Assembly: GCF_901933205.1 (NCBI RefSeq) | Contig: NC_044571.1 | Span: 54,621,994-54,685,993, forward strand | Length of the DNA: 64,000 nucleotides | Direction of reading: 5' to 3' | Origin: Camarhynchus parvulus | Lineage: Eukaryota; Chordata; Aves; Passeriformes; Thraupidae | Part shown: piece by piece, positions 37,801 through 50,704 of the stretch | Layout: the number at the start of each line of letters is the position of its first letter | Numbering within the stretch: the first letter of the stretch is position 1 | Program-made: the position numbers and the translations under genes | The notes under the pieces: generated by a model | Seen by the model: only the letters and a program-made list of their open reading frames with translations | What the model was told of the DNA's origin: nothing | Database searches by the model: none

Positions 37801-39479
37801 CTCAGTAATCTTTGTCTTTTTTTCAAGTATAATTTTTAAGGCTTTTTATGTCTTGTGGGACAGAAGGCCTCTCCAGATTTAGAAAAAGGGTAGATAAAAT
37901 AATGCTGTAAACAATTTAAACTGAGAATTCCTAAACTATATAGTATTTGACAAGCATTACAGGAAAATGAAATATTATTTACTAAAAAATTGATTGGTGG
38001 TCCTGAAGGAAGCAGAACTTTAAAGCAGTATATAGATATAAAATTGGAAAAAAATATTAATAGTTGAGAGAAAAAACCCAAGAACTAAAAAAGGATGGAC
38101 CACAAGCTATGAGGATGATGCAAAGTTTCACACTGTGGGGGTTGTTTCAGAGGTGATTTTTTTTTAAACTGTAAACTTATGGATAAATTGTACATGATTA
38201 TATATAACATCTTTCGGGACCTGAAAAGGTTAATCAAGTCCACGTGGCTTGGTCTCTCTTTCTGTGAACTGTACTAAGAATTCTAACAGCTGATAGTAAA
38301 AGCCTGCTCCAGCTAAAAGTCAGCATCTTCTCCTGATAGCCTTAAAAAAAATAAGAGTATCCGATATATCAACCTACCTGAGCTCCACACCGTGTAACCC
38401 AAGGATACCTGCTTGTGAGGACGAAATGCATGGATCTGTGGCTCAGGAGATTAGGTGTAGTTTCCAGGGATACACTCTAACCATTGTGCCAACAATTTTC
38501 TCTCCCATCTCTTGAACCTGAGTTGAATAATCAAAGTGCACGCAAATTCGTATAATATAAATATACTTTTAATTTGTCCATAAGTGACTGAAAAAGGGTG
38601 ATAATTATCAGTAAGAATCAGCAATGGAAACTTGAAAAAAGTAAAATAAAGTGGTTTAAATTGTTCTCTGAAGATCCTGCTCCCGACACACCAAGTATAT
38701 CTATGTCCTGGACTTGATCATGTCAGCTGTGGCCTTTGGTTAGCAAGATCTTGAATGTCTCCAAGGAAGGAGATCCCATTACTTTTTTCATCTTGTACTC
38801 TTTTTAATGCAGTACTTTGCTGATGATTTTTTTCTCAATGTCCAGTCTGAACTCCCCAAGACACAATTGGCCTTTGCCCTTTTCCATACATTCTACGGCT
38901 TAGAAGACTCAGGTTATATTGTGGAGCGTCAGTCACATACCTTTAGAGAGCTTTTAATTTGCTGTTGTTCTTGTCAGATTAAAGAGGTGTTTTAACTATA
39001 TAAAAGTGAAGTTGTATGCATCACATTTATTTTCCTGCTATTCAAGATTTTAATTTATTGAAGTTATAGAAAATCATTAAATTTAAAATTAAGGGACAAT
39101 ACCTGTTGCTAATAAATATATTACCTAAAATTTTTGTTAATAAATTCGCATTATGAGATAACAATACCAAATATTTTTCTTCAGGTATAAAGGTACTTTG
39201 AGGAGACCTTTTGAGAGCCTTTTTAAATTTAGTGATCAAATAAAAAGTAATATAAAAATAATTAAGTAGTCATGAATATTGCATTTGTACAGAAGTAAAA
39301 AAATGTGGCTCGCATATGCATTATTGAAGATTACTTTGGTAAAAGCTTGTCATTGAATATCTTTTTCTCTTTAAATTCACCTCATTTTCATGTTAATGTC
39401 TTTAGAAATGTCAGTTCAGTACTTCTGCTGTTACAAACTTTTCAACAAGTAGCTATAAATAATGAATTAGTGGCAATAT
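34831..39479. other. AT-rich non-coding DNA with one GC-richer patch
   Basis: A short (TA)n lies at 34879-34893. The stretch 36263-36510 is noticeably richer in G and C and follows a recursive-splice-like site. The minus strand around 38466-38494 reads GTTGGCACAATGGTTAGAGTG, which resembles a tRNA A box, but there is no B box. No gene recognised. Confidence 0.45.
36240..36268 (+). promoter_or_regulatory. Candidate recursive (zero-length-exon) splice site
   Basis: TTCTTAACATCTACTTTTTC is followed by AG|GTAAGTCA, so a full acceptor ends at 36262 and a consensus donor begins at 36263. This is the (Y)nNCAG|GTRAGT form. The downstream 250 bp are GC-richer than the surroundings, as can be seen next to recursive-splice exons. 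It would act on a plus-strand transcript, as would the site at 11650. Chance occurrence is possible. Confidence 0.3.
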
Positions 39480-40260
39480 TGTTTTAATAACTTATTTAGG
39501 GCATAATTAATTTACAGCTTTAGGCATATTTAAATAAGGGTCTGCTTTTAAGTTTGTAGCTTTCAAGAGAGCTTGTCTTAGGCTGGTAAACACAATCTGG
39601 GTGAAAAAAGGCCCAAAAAAAAGGCAAGAAAAGGAAAAATCCCACAGTTCTCATGGCCTCATTTTGAAAAGCCTAATCTATAGAAAACATGTGCTGCAAA
39701 ATAAATTACCTGCAATATCTGAGCCCACACAGCAAATTCTTTCCCCCCCTCTTTAATTTGCTATCAACTTTATAATAGCCATCTCTGGGTTCTTCGTTGC
39801 TATTCCCCAATTCCTGCTTTTCATGCAGAGGAGTTAATGGGGTTATAATTTCATAATTAAAGCAGATAATTTTAATTTCTCTGATGACTCTTTATTATGA
39901 TAATCTTGTTAAGATTATGGTGTTCATTTGTTGCTGTGAACGATCATTTGGTTTTTGTAGAAGCTGTCTGTGCTACCGAGCCACTAAATAATTAAGCAAG
40001 CAGAACATTCAAACCAGCAAAGTCTTGCTGTTAATGGAAGACCAAAGTCAGAGTTAACTCTCTGTAAACCTATTAAGGGATTCAGACAGAGAACATACCA
40101 GATTTACTGTCAGTCATCAAATAAGAGATAAAGCTTCATTAACTGAGTATCTAATTTCCCATTTAATGAAGAGCTGGCCTCCTAGATTGGATGACAGCAC
40201 AGGCTTTCATAGGACAACAAACATAAAATGAAATGCTTCTAAACTAATTAGTTAATCCAA
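39480..40260. promoter_or_regulatory. Possible conserved non-coding element, homeodomain-motif rich
   Basis: The stretch has several TAATTA/ATTAAT-type cores (GGGCATAATTAATTTACAGC, TTTCATAATTAAAGCAG, CACTAAATAATTAAGCAAGC), a TGACAGCACAGG MEIS/TGIF-like site, and complex non-repetitive sequence over nearly 800 bp. This composition is typical of developmental enhancers kept across vertebrates. No alignment was possible, so this is an inference from composition alone. Confidence 0.25.
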
Positions 40261-43200
40261 CAGGAGGTCCAAGAAGCGAGGTCCTGGAGAGGAATATCTA
40301 GCAGAGGAATAGTCCTGACTAAAATGTTGCCTCAGTTGCTTTGGATGTCTTCTGTAGTGCAGGATCATGCATGTTTTAAAGTGTGAAATAAGTGAATTAT
40401 TATTTTTCTTATTTGCTGTGTTTGTGTACACATGGGTCTCCTTTACATTAAATTTTGTAATCAAACATGACTGAAATAATAAATCTGGTATATCATAGTG
40501 TGACAATACTTGCCTGCGCAGCATACACAGAGAGCCCCTTTGCAAACATTGTATACATTGTGTCAGTATAAATATTTCTATTGTTTAAAGGCTTTTTCAA
40601 ACAAAACACTCCGGTGATTTTTATGAAGCTGCTTTTATGTTTATAGAGGCATAAACCACAGAAGATTCAAGATTTCAAGATTAGCTTTCTGTTCTCTATC
40701 GTGGGGTATTTAGGTGAGTCAAATTTTCTTATTTAAAAATAATTTGAAACAAAACTAGGTCTTGGGCATGTGGGGATGGTGGGAACAGGACATCACAGAT
40801 GGAATGGAGGGAAAGAGATATAGATCAAGACAATTCCATGCAATTATAAAAATTTTGGCTTTGGAAAGCTGGCTATAGATATTTTCAAGTCTTGTGGGAA
40901 GTAGAAATGACAAAAATACGAAGATTGCATTTCTGCATTTATAACAACATTGCTGTAATAAATGAAAATATTTCTTGAGATTGTTCATATTCACCAAGAT
41001 TTTAAATAAAATTTTACTTACATGACATTCTTAATAAGCTCATAATAGAAGGAAAGATATTGCTACTTAGAAATAAATGAGGCAAACATGTTAAAAGAAA
41101 ATGTAGCATTTGATATGATAAAAGTATACATTTTGAATAAGTATTCCAGTTGCTGTCATAATTTCAATGCATCAATAGCAACAAAGTTGCTTATGAAAAA
41201 TCCATCCTTTAATCATATATTGACTGGATGCAGCTTTAGCTTTTTGCCAACCTCTACTTGTAACTACATTCCAAGGAAATTACTGCCAGGAGTTTATAAA
41301 GGAAAAAAACCTATAACTAACATTTAAAAAAAATATTATATACATTTCTCTGAAAATATTTATGTGTCAACAGCAAATAGTTGATATGCAGTAAAGCAAC
41401 ATAAAGCCCTAAAACTGGAGATCATGCCTTTTATCTAGTAAATGTCTTGCATATCATTATAACAGGTAATTTTGTTGTGATGTGTCTTTTGGATAATTTT
41501 ATTGTTTCTTATGGAGTTTCATGTATTTTATGATCTTCAGCATTTTTCATGTTCCTAACAAGGGTATCAAGTGTCAATGTTTACTGCTGTCTTGAGGACG
41601 CTATATCTCTTTTCCTGTGTAAATTTATCTTCTATGCAGATCTGCTATGCTTTAGTCATAAAATAAATCTGCTAGTGAACCCACACATCAAGAACCTGAA
41701 AACAAGAAGAGAAATTATTTTATAGGTTTTTTTTCATTTTATGAAAAGTCACATTAGTGATGTGGTGACTACTCTGCATATAGGAATTCACTTCTGGGAC
41801 AGTCTATGAAATAACTGATACTGGTATCAATATCACAGATAAGGAAGACTAAATACACTTCTACTGATTGTTGATAAATCACATTTGGCCCGTTATACGT
41901 AATGTTCCCCATGTGGATCCTAAATTAAAATAGAAAATACCTTCTCAAAACAAAAGGATAGCTGTCTCCCATATTTTACACACTGCAGTCAAATTGACAC
42001 TGGTAAATCTCATGAGTAATTGTTTATCAGAACTAGCACTGTAAGAAAAGCAAACTACACCTACAAATGTTACTTCCCTGAATTATATGCAGAAAGAAAC
42101 TGCTGAAGACAGAAAACTATCCTTTCTTAATTGTGGAACTTTCATTCTGGAGGCTGTTTAGAGATCTCAGTGTGCAATCTTGTTTTGTTATCCCTGAAAT
42201 GGCTTTCCCACATGCCTAAGTATAAACTGAAAGCCTAATAACCTCAATGGGTTTTCCTTGAAACCTATGTGGAAGTAAATGCATACCAAAAAAATGGCAC
42301 AAAATATACATAGAGAAGACTGAGCTTTATCCATCGGATTATTTTCATCTATACTAAATAATGCTTGTGTAAAATATTATCACATTTCTGACAGTTTTTA
42401 TCCTTATTTGATAGGACATGTTTCAAATTACACATCTGATCACAATGTCTGCCTGTCAGGTATTAAATTCTTTGCTGTTAATAGAGATCATCACACCCTT
42501 ATTCATAGGAGTTAGAATTGAAATGAGGAAGAATTCTCAAGGTGCAGAGACAATTCAGCATGCATAAGGGAAACAGACTACATCTTGTGGGTGATGCATT
42601 TTCTTGTGCATGAATTAGCATGAAAGATAATTCATTAAAAACATTCACAATCAATTTTAGAAGAGTTATTTAAAGGCATACAGATGACTAACCACTAAAC
42701 TTTACTCAGCATGTAATGGCAGGAAATACTGTGCTTTCAGGAACAAAATATCCAGAATTATCACTGTTTCTTGAATTCTTAAAAGGTCCCCAGACTCCTA
42801 CTTTTCAGAGGTCTACATGTCTCTTTGGGTAATTGTTTCTGGTGATGATTTCAAGCAAATAAATTTTTTTTTTTTGCAAAGACAGACATTAAGGAAATAC
42901 TTTGTTACTCTTAGTGGGTATAGCTCTTATCTGTAAAACCAAATATGAGATGTGATTACCAAGGCAGTAATTAAACAGAAAAGAGAAAGACATCTAGAAG
43001 GTTAACAATGCCGTACACAGCAACCCAGACTGTGACCCCTGCTGCCAGTCTGCCCCACAGTTTTTTGGATCCAGGGTCCACCTGAGACCTGACACAGCTT
43101 TATAAGCTTAGCTCAGAGTACTAAGAAAGGCCTGTCAAAAAGCCTGTTGAAAGATAAGAAATCCAGATTGCAATCTGAGGGACATAGATGGTTATGTCAG

Positions 43201-43290
43201 AAGAAAGTACTGAGGCAAATCTGACAATCCAAGAAATGTAAGGGTGCTTCAGCCCTATGCCCTGAGGTCCAACAATTGCAAGTTATAGTG
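40261..43290. other. AT-rich non-coding DNA, no gene seen
   Basis: An acceptor-donor string TATTTAG|GTGAGTCA at 40713/40714 has its pyrimidine tract about 14 bases upstream and is weaker than the other two recursive-splice-like sites. A T run lies at 42864-42875. Nothing else was recognised. Confidence 0.45.
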
Positions 43291-43780
43291 AGTGATAAGG
43301 TTTTCCCTCAGCCTCCCAGTTCCCTTTGGTTACTCATTATAAAACTTGTGCTCCTGACACTTCCCCAGCTCTGTCACCCTTCTCTGGACATGCTCCAGCA
43401 CCCCAATGTCCTTCTTCTAGTGACAAGCCCAGAGCTGGACACATCATTCAAGGCATGACCTCAACAGTGCTGAGTAAAGGGGGACAATCAGTGCCCTGGT
43501 CCTGCTGGCCACACTATTCCTCATACAGGCCAGGATGCCACTGGCTTTCTTGGCCACCTAGGCATACACTGAATCATGGCTGTTCAGCTGTCTGTTCACC
43601 TGCATCCCCAGGTCCTTCTCCACCAGACATCTTTCCAACGACCCTTCCTCAAGCTATAGTGTTGCATGAGGTTGTTGTGACCCAAGGGCAGATTGTAGCA
43701 CTTGGTCTTGTTGAACCTCATTCAATTGGCATAGGACCATTGGTTCAGATCCCTCTACAGAGCCTTCTTACCCTCAAGCC
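43291..43780 (-). repeat. CR1 LINE fragment covering the decayed 3' end of ORF2, minus strand
   Basis: On the minus strand this reads as the end of the CR1 reverse-transcriptase polyprotein. The first part holds GCTTGAGGGTAAGAAGGCTC, CTGTAGAGGGATCTGAACCA and a conserved GAGGTTCAACAAGACCAAG followed by TTGGGTCACAACAACCTCATG. Next come the block complementary to CTTTCTTGGCCACCTAGGCA, TGTGGCCAGCAGGACCAGG, and AGAAGGGTGACAGAGCTGGG, ending near AGGGAAAACCTTATCACT. Frameshifts and stops show it is dead. The 3'UTR and tail are missing, so it is truncated at both ends. The 162-codon plus-strand frame at 43326-43814 is the antisense of this element. Confidence 0.92.
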
Positions 43781-43930
43781 ATATCTTATTGGACTCTTAG
43801 AAGATATTTCCTGAAGAGTCCAAAATATGATCTCTTGAAATGCAGTGATATTTTTTATTTAAATGCAGCCTTATTTTTTTTTCCCTCTTCTCAGGAGATC
43901 ACATTTTTGCAGCAGCCAAAGCTGCCGTCA
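43781..43930. other. Short non-coding spacer
   Basis: T-rich DNA separates the CR1 fragment from the tandem duplication. No feature was recognised. Confidence 0.5.
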
Positions 43931-44028
43931 GCCTTCACACTTTCAACTACAGGTTTTTCATTTGTAAGTTTGAGGACCAGCCTTCACACTTTCAACTACA
44001 GGTTTTTCAGTTGTAAGTTTGAGGACCA
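43931..44028. repeat. 49-bp tandem duplication, two nearly identical copies
   Basis: Copy 1 is 43931-43979 and copy 2 is 43980-44028. Both run GCCTTCACACTTTCAACTAC, AGGTTTTTCA, TTGTAAGTTTGAGGACCA, and I count a single difference (TCATTTG against TCAGTTG). Near identity implies a recent or conversion-maintained duplication. It abuts a perfect hairpin at 44029. Confidence 0.95.
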
Positions 44029-44065
44029 TTTCTGTCACATGTTCCTCAACCACATGTGACAGAAA
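44029..44065. repeat. Perfect 14-bp inverted repeat (hairpin)
   Basis: TTTCTGTCACATGT (44029-44042) and ACATGTGACAGAAA (44052-44065) are exact reverse complements around a 9-base spacer, TCCTCAACC. It starts at the base after the second copy of the 49-bp tandem duplication. Such palindromes can extrude and promote replication slippage, which might explain the neighbouring duplication. Confidence 0.95.
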
Positions 44066-47000
44066 GATGTTGTCAACATATTCCTGAATTGCTTTTGTCT
44101 TTCTGTGCTATCCTTCCAGAAGAATTCAGGATGGTTATGCCGCACATGAGGATCAAAGCTTGTGGCTGTGAAATATCTATTTCTTCCTGATTTGGCAGTC
44201 TGCAGCAGATAACTGCAGTATCACATCACTCCTGCTGCTCTGCTTGCCAGCCCTGACTCATAAGGTCTCAGGTGGCTCATCTTCTCTCCGTACACAAACT
44301 TCCATGCATTGCTGCTGCACTTGCACAAAAAGAGCAATTCCCCTTTTTCACCTACTCAGTATATAATTATACCAACCAAAACCTTGTTTCTGACCCCTGC
44401 TGCACAAACAGCTATTATCCCTTTCTCTCCTCACTTGTGGGACTGATGAGAAAAACCTCTAGGCTTCCATGTTTCAGAGGTTTCAGGGATTCTTTTCTGG
44501 AATCAAGTCACAGACCCTATTCTGTAGTTAGGACTCTGCAGATGGAGCAGGTGCTGTGAACTTCCAGGCTCTACTGTCACAGGAGTCTCTGTTCCTGAAG
44601 CTCCAACTTTAAAAAAAGTAAAGAAAAGGACTTCTGAGTTAATAGCAGGAGGATAAGACTATATCATGTGACTGTAAATGAATAATTGGATAATGGCTAT
44701 GACAAAGAATGAGTGGTCAAAATATTTTGAAACTATTTTTGCATGGGAATGTTGTACACTAGAGAGTATACTACAGAAGTCCTAAGGCATTTCAAGATTC
44801 ATTGATTTGATGGAGTATGGTGTATAGAAATGATACCTTTCATAAAGATATATTCACTGAGGGAGAGAGAGCAAAATATTTTTGAAGATGTTCAGAAGAG
44901 GCAAGCTTCTAGGCATTTTAGTTACTGAGATTTAGCTTAGGATTTTTTCACTAGACCTAACTAAAACACACAATTAAAATTTGGTCGTTTTTATGAGGTT
45001 AAGTTAGACTTTCATTTTCCTTAAACCAGCAGTATTTATTTTGTTAGTTTTCTAAAAGGAAGATTTATTTAATCCATCCACATGACAAATAAAATCTTAC
45101 CACTTACTAAATTGAGAAGCTAATGGACAGAAATGAAAGTTTGAAGCTAGTTCCTTCAGAGGGAAATGCAAAATTTGGTGAAATAAAAGGGAATATCATC
45201 TATCTTGAATTATTAAAAGTGAATAAGAGTAAATACTAAAATGAAATCATAACTTCTTGTCTCCTTCCTGAATAGGTATATGTTTTTGAAACTCACTCAG
45301 TAGAAGTATTGTCTGGAGTAAGTCACTGTACAAAACCAAAAACATTTTCTGCAGCTAAGGCACAAGTCTTCAGTTTTGCAAAATTTTTTGATTGTGGAAA
45401 ATATCTGTGAAGTTAATTTAAATAAAAATTGTTGGCATTTTTAGTGCTAATAGATTTGATGAAAAACAGATATCTTATTAATTTGACCTACATGCTATTA
45501 AAATCAATGGGATCATGCATTATTTTAGCAATATAAAATGGAAGACATAGCTGTAGGCATAAAGGACTACAAAAAATACATTGCAGTTGCAGAGAATAAA
45601 AACAAAACAAAAAACCCCAAACTAAACCAACTAACCAATGAACCAACCAACCCCAATAAACAAACAAAAAAGCAAACACTCAAAAAGAAGCACAGTGTTT
45701 GGATAACAGACTTATTGGTATTTTAGACCTTGATTTTATCAAATAATTCCTTATCAGTGGCAATGTTGTCCAATCATGGGGTCATTCGTAAAGGATAAAA
45801 ACTGCTGGTACCAATTGTGGGACACCTATAGGGTTGTTAATTTTTGAATATGGAACAGCGGATTTTGAAGATGTCCTTTCCTGCTGTGTCCACCATCTTT
45901 CTAATACAGCCCAGACTACCTTTTTCCCTCCATGGGCAACTCCTGGCTTATGTTCATGCTCAGCTCTCAAATCCTTCATTGAAAAGATGTTTTCTTACCG
46001 GTTGACTCCAGCTTGTGTTGATATGTTGGGTTATTTTTCTCCCAGTACAGGACTTTACAATTCCCTTTGTAGTTTATATTCCTGACAGCCCACTTCTCCA
46101 CCTTGCAAAGTTCTCTCTGAATACCACTCCTGTCTTTTACTTCTTTCTTTTGTCTCCCTATCCTTAAAAGAGGAAAATGAAATAATTGTTCCTTTTTTAA
46201 GATCTTAAATGTAAAATAGTCTCGTAAGTAATGAATGCAAGTTTCAGGCTGAGGAGTAAAAAAAATGACCCTGTGGCATGCTTTTCATTGACTGATTTTG
46301 GCATTTCTGTAGTACGGTACTGGAAGCTGTGAATAGCATTAGTAAACTAGAAGCTTTGTCTATTTCCTATCTACAGGAAACAAAGATGCTTGTCTTTTGA
46401 ATTCTACTCCAGGAGACGGGCAATTTATTTCAAATTTTTATAAGTCTTAAAAAATTTTAAAGATAAGTGACTTTTGGCTCTTTATCGCAGTCCTGATTTA
46501 AACTTCATCTTGCTTTTGTTCTGCAAAATATTTTCAGCTCATGATATGGATTGGAAAAAATACTTGAATCCAAAAGCTCCTTCTCCTGGTTCCAACCCAT
46601 GTGTCTTTAGATTTGTTTAGTTTTTGACCCGGAAAAAGGATAGATTACCTGAATGTATTTAGATAAATAGGTGGTTAGTGTTTATTTCTACTTATATTAA
46701 ATAGTTTCATGCGTTATTTACAGTAACATGCATAAAATGCCATGAATTTGATACACAGTAAATTCAGATTCAAGATGGACTTGTAGAAAAATGAAGGAAA
46801 AACAAGGTGCATTAGCAACATGCAAAAATTGTTACAGTCTGATTCTGGAGCAAGAAATTAGAACCCATCATTATCATCACATCTCTCTTAGGAAATGATT
46901 TGAGATGCTGACTGCTCACTGTAGACTCAGCCCTCTCTCATTTTTTCCCCCATGGAAATGATTGTTCTTAAACCTGCTATGCAATGAAAGTGTGAAGGAG

Positions 47001-49787
47001 GTTTTTGTTGTGTCCATAAATCATTTGAAATGTGGATGTAACTGGAAAAATCATTGGAACTGAACATGATAAAAATATTTTCTAGATAGCTGTAGAGGAG
47101 TCTTTAGAAAAGTGTAATTTTTTATTCATATTTTGTCGGTTGATAGCATTGACACTTATTTGTTTTATTTCTGATATTGATCATGGAGGTATAGTTCACT
47201 GACTACTGATGAATTGCATTGATAAATCATGTTAATAACTCCACATATTACAAGCCCTAATCTGTTTTAAACCATGTTACTTGATATATGTAGAAAGATA
47301 CTTGAAAATCAAGGAGTTAAATATTTGTTTGCTATAATTTTGACTTTAGTTTCTCAATGAATCAAATACCTATGTAGACTCAGGCATCTCTGAACTTTTC
47401 TTACAATACATCAGTAGATCTTTGTACCATTCTGGGTCCTGGATACGAGAAGGGGATGTATACAGATGGGGAAGTACAGATCTAGTCTAATAAAGTTAGT
47501 GATAATTTAATGGTAAATTGTTTCACCTCTCTCTGGAATCATTAGTACTTTCTCAGCCTCTCGTTTGGAGAGAAAGCAAGCAGCCTTTCTTGACTACTGG
47601 TTTGTAGTCTCTGCCCACAAGAGAACTATGGAAAGGTAGTTCTTTAATGAGGCTTTTCTCTTCCTGCTTAGTTTTTAACCATGATCCCAACAACAAAAAG
47701 AACAAAAGAAGTTTTTTGCAAAGTTTTATTTAGGTACTGTTGAAGATATACATGTAAAGAAAGCAATCAAAATTACTTCTATTTAAAATTCTGTATTTTT
47801 GCTTTAATGGGCAGATGGGATTTTATTTATTTTCTCCATCATTTTATCAAAATAGAAGATATTCAACAATGGTTTAATAAATTTATATTCTGCATGTATT
47901 TTTTGTTTGATGAGTAATGAGACCTATGCCATAAGCATAGGCAAAATTTAAGGCAAAACTGCTGGGGAAAAAGGGTGGTTAGGGAATATTTACAGTAAGG
48001 CATAAGTATTATAACAACACTTATCTGTGAACTTAACTGTAAAGTGACTTTCACAGCCTGAGGTTGTGGTTAAGAACTCAATGCTTTGTTTACTGCATGA
48101 GCTAACTAATCAACAAAGCCAGTTTTGCTGCACATGCTACAGGACATCTCTGGTTCTGCTTGCTGAGAAAGAATTTGTCTTTGTGGAAGTATCACACATC
48201 ATGAACAGTGTGATAGCTGCAGTTGATATTCTAGTGATTTTACATAAATTCAGAAGAGTCCATCTGAAACCATTTGCTAGTATTTTTTTGTGCTGTAGTT
48301 AATGAACCACAGAAAGGTATTGTGGAGTTAAGACAGCTGGATATTGGGTATATGTTAACACTTTAAAAAAATTACATTTCTCACTAAGCTGACAATAAGA
48401 AATGCTCTGTGCTGTGATGAAGTTATAGACTCTTGTTGAGACTAGAGTAATGGAATTTAGAAGCTTTGCATTCTTTTTGGCTAAATATTAGTATTATGAA
48501 CTTCACATGCCCTCTACCCCCAATAAAGGAGAATAATGTTAAGCTACAGAGATAGGCAAGTGAATGAGCCACTGACTATGACCTGGCTTGATATTAAGCT
48601 GACTGAACAGGATATGAAAAACTACTGGTTGTGACATGAAAAATTTTTGGATGTAATAGATAACAGTGCAACAGCTGGCAAATGTTAATGATTGCACTAT
48701 GAAGGACCATCACATTTCACAGTTGCTTAGGGGGCAGTTTTGTGAGAACTGACTAAATATCACAGACTGCTGGCAGGGGGTACTGGGAACCTTTATACAG
48801 GTAGAATTTTCTGATGTGAACAGCACCTTAATAACTACATTTGTAATACTGTAAAGGTCAAAGATTACCTTGCTAATGGTATGAGAAATAGAAAATTTGG
48901 GTATATATATAGCAAAATTGAGACTAAAGGGGAAAAGTAATTAAATGAGAGTTACATACTTGAGAGGAGACCAAGAAGGGAAAAGGAGGTTACGAGGACA
49001 GCTAGAAGGAGAGTCAAGAAATAGGAAAGCGATAGCAAGTCATGTGAATGGTTCTATTTGGGGATAACCATTGGACAGCCCTGCTTATGATCTCTGCAGT
49101 CTAAGTCAGGTTAATAAATCGGATTTTTCTGGCTACACGTATTTCCACAAGTACAAATGCCAGAGATCAAAGTGCTGACACACAGAGACATCCCACTAAA
49201 TGCTGGTGTCCACTTCAGGTTTGGCAACACTGATATTTATCTACCACTTCCTAAAAGAATTTGACTGAAGATATATAGACAACTAACTTCGGAAAAGATA
49301 AAAGAAGAAACCTCAAACAGAACTTCTCATTTCATAAAAACTATATAGCATTTTTAATTGAGGGGGGGAGAGCGGTATATGCTCCACACCCCTCATTAAT
49401 GGAAATCTGTAAAACATGAATAAACATTTTGTAAGAATAAGAAAAATAAAGTTGACATTGCATTACAGGAATGGAGTAGATAATGGCTTCAAATTTCTTT
49501 CAATCTTATTTTTTCATGACTAATAATGTTCTTTGTTTTTTAAACAAAATTCACTAAAGAGTTATAAGAAAATGTATTGTTCAGCTACTCTGGACACCTT
49601 TATCTGATGATGTATTTCATGCCTGTCCACTCATTTCCTTATAAATGCTGGTTCAATATTCATCCAACACATGCACTTCTATAGTATGACCTAAAACTTA
49701 ATTGCAACATTTCAGTGTATATTGACTTGCTGAAGCAGAACTTCATTGATTTATCAGCAGGACTATATAAAAGATGAAATGACTCAC
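44066..49787. other. Non-coding DNA, no gene seen
   Basis: The part 44100-44600 is less AT-rich and may be an old unclassified repeat. An A/C-rich simple patch lies at 45597-45690. The stretch 48940-49250 ends in CAGGTTAATAAATCGG-type sequence that could be a poly-A region of an old LTR, but I cannot delimit it. No coherent gene was seen. Confidence 0.4.
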
Positions 49788-49850
49788 CTGGGAGTATCAA
49801 TAGGATGTCAGTGAAGAATACGTTCATTTTCTGCCTGTAATATCTCAGTC
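49788..49850 (-). CDS. Candidate internal exon, 63 nt, minus strand (unidentified)
   Basis: On the minus strand a strong acceptor (CTTATTTATATATGTTATTTCAG, ending at 49851) is followed by 63 bases and a consensus donor, CTCCCAG|GTGAGTCATT. Only one frame is open. It is entered after two bases and leaves one over, so it is phase 1-1 and 21 codons long, reading LRYYRQKMNVFF then TDILLILP. Strand and phase match the other candidate at 21812-21913, so the two could be joined in frame. The peptide is not recognised and the exon may equally be non-coding or a chance pseudo-exon. Confidence 0.22.
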
Positions 49851-50704
49851 CTGAAATAACATATATAAATAAGATCCAAACACAAAAAGTACAGCTTTTT
49901 CTTTTTTCCCTGTCACCCATGTCAGCTTTTATTTTTTTACCTTCTTATCTTTCAAATAACCTGTTATGAAATAAATTTTCGCGCTATGTTCACAGAGTGT
50001 TCCTGAACTTAGGATTTCTTTATGTTGTACGCTGTTTTACTTTTGGAGGTATTTCATTCCAGCTTTTCTTCTTCATGCACACTTTAAGAAAAGGCTGTTA
50101 GAGAACAGCCCATGGTCATGTTAGAAGAGGTTTTTTTGTCTAGACAGTGAGATAATCACAGTTAACATCAATGTAAACAAGGAAGAATATTTTCAGAAAG
50201 GTCCATTAATTTCCTTTTGAGATAAAAAGCTTGTCAGAAGAATTTTAGAGTGAAATTGAAATCCATATGATTCTAAAATCTTTGTAAAGTAATTTTTAAC
50301 CAGTTGTTGAAGATCAATAGCAAAACCGCCAGTATACTAACAGTACCATAAGTTTTCAATCAGATGCCTGTGAGCAAAGCTGAAAGCTGCAGAAATTATA
50401 TCTTTTTTTCTTATTTCTTTTACACTGAGCTCTTTCAAAACAAATGGTCTTTTGAAATGTTTCCCCTATGGTTTTCTGAACAGCTCAGTCTCCCACTGGC
50501 TCTGCTCTGATCTCCTAAAAACCATAATCATAGCCTTTACCCCTTAAAGGCTACAAGGAGCTGCTGTGTGCAAGGTTCCCAGCTACATGAATGGTTCTGG
50601 TTTTATTTCTCAACTTGGTGGCTGATGGTAAATTGTTTTCAGATTCCTTCAGAAGTTTTACTTTTCTGTTTTCTTTTCTAAGCATTTTGGTTTCTTAATT
50701 CTTC
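49851..50704. other. AT-rich non-coding DNA, no gene seen
   Basis: Pyrimidine-rich stretches (for example 49893-49911 read on the plus strand) are the only notable features. No gene or repeat was recognised. Confidence 0.45.

Noticed and set aside
38466..38494. tRNA A-box-like TGGCACAATGGTTAGAG on the minus strand, possible tRNA-derived SINE
   Set aside because: No B box, no cloverleaf and no tail were found nearby.
43326..43814. 162-codon open frame on the plus strand, the longest in the window
   Set aside because: It is the antisense of a CR1 LINE fragment. The element's real coding sense is the minus strand and is broken.
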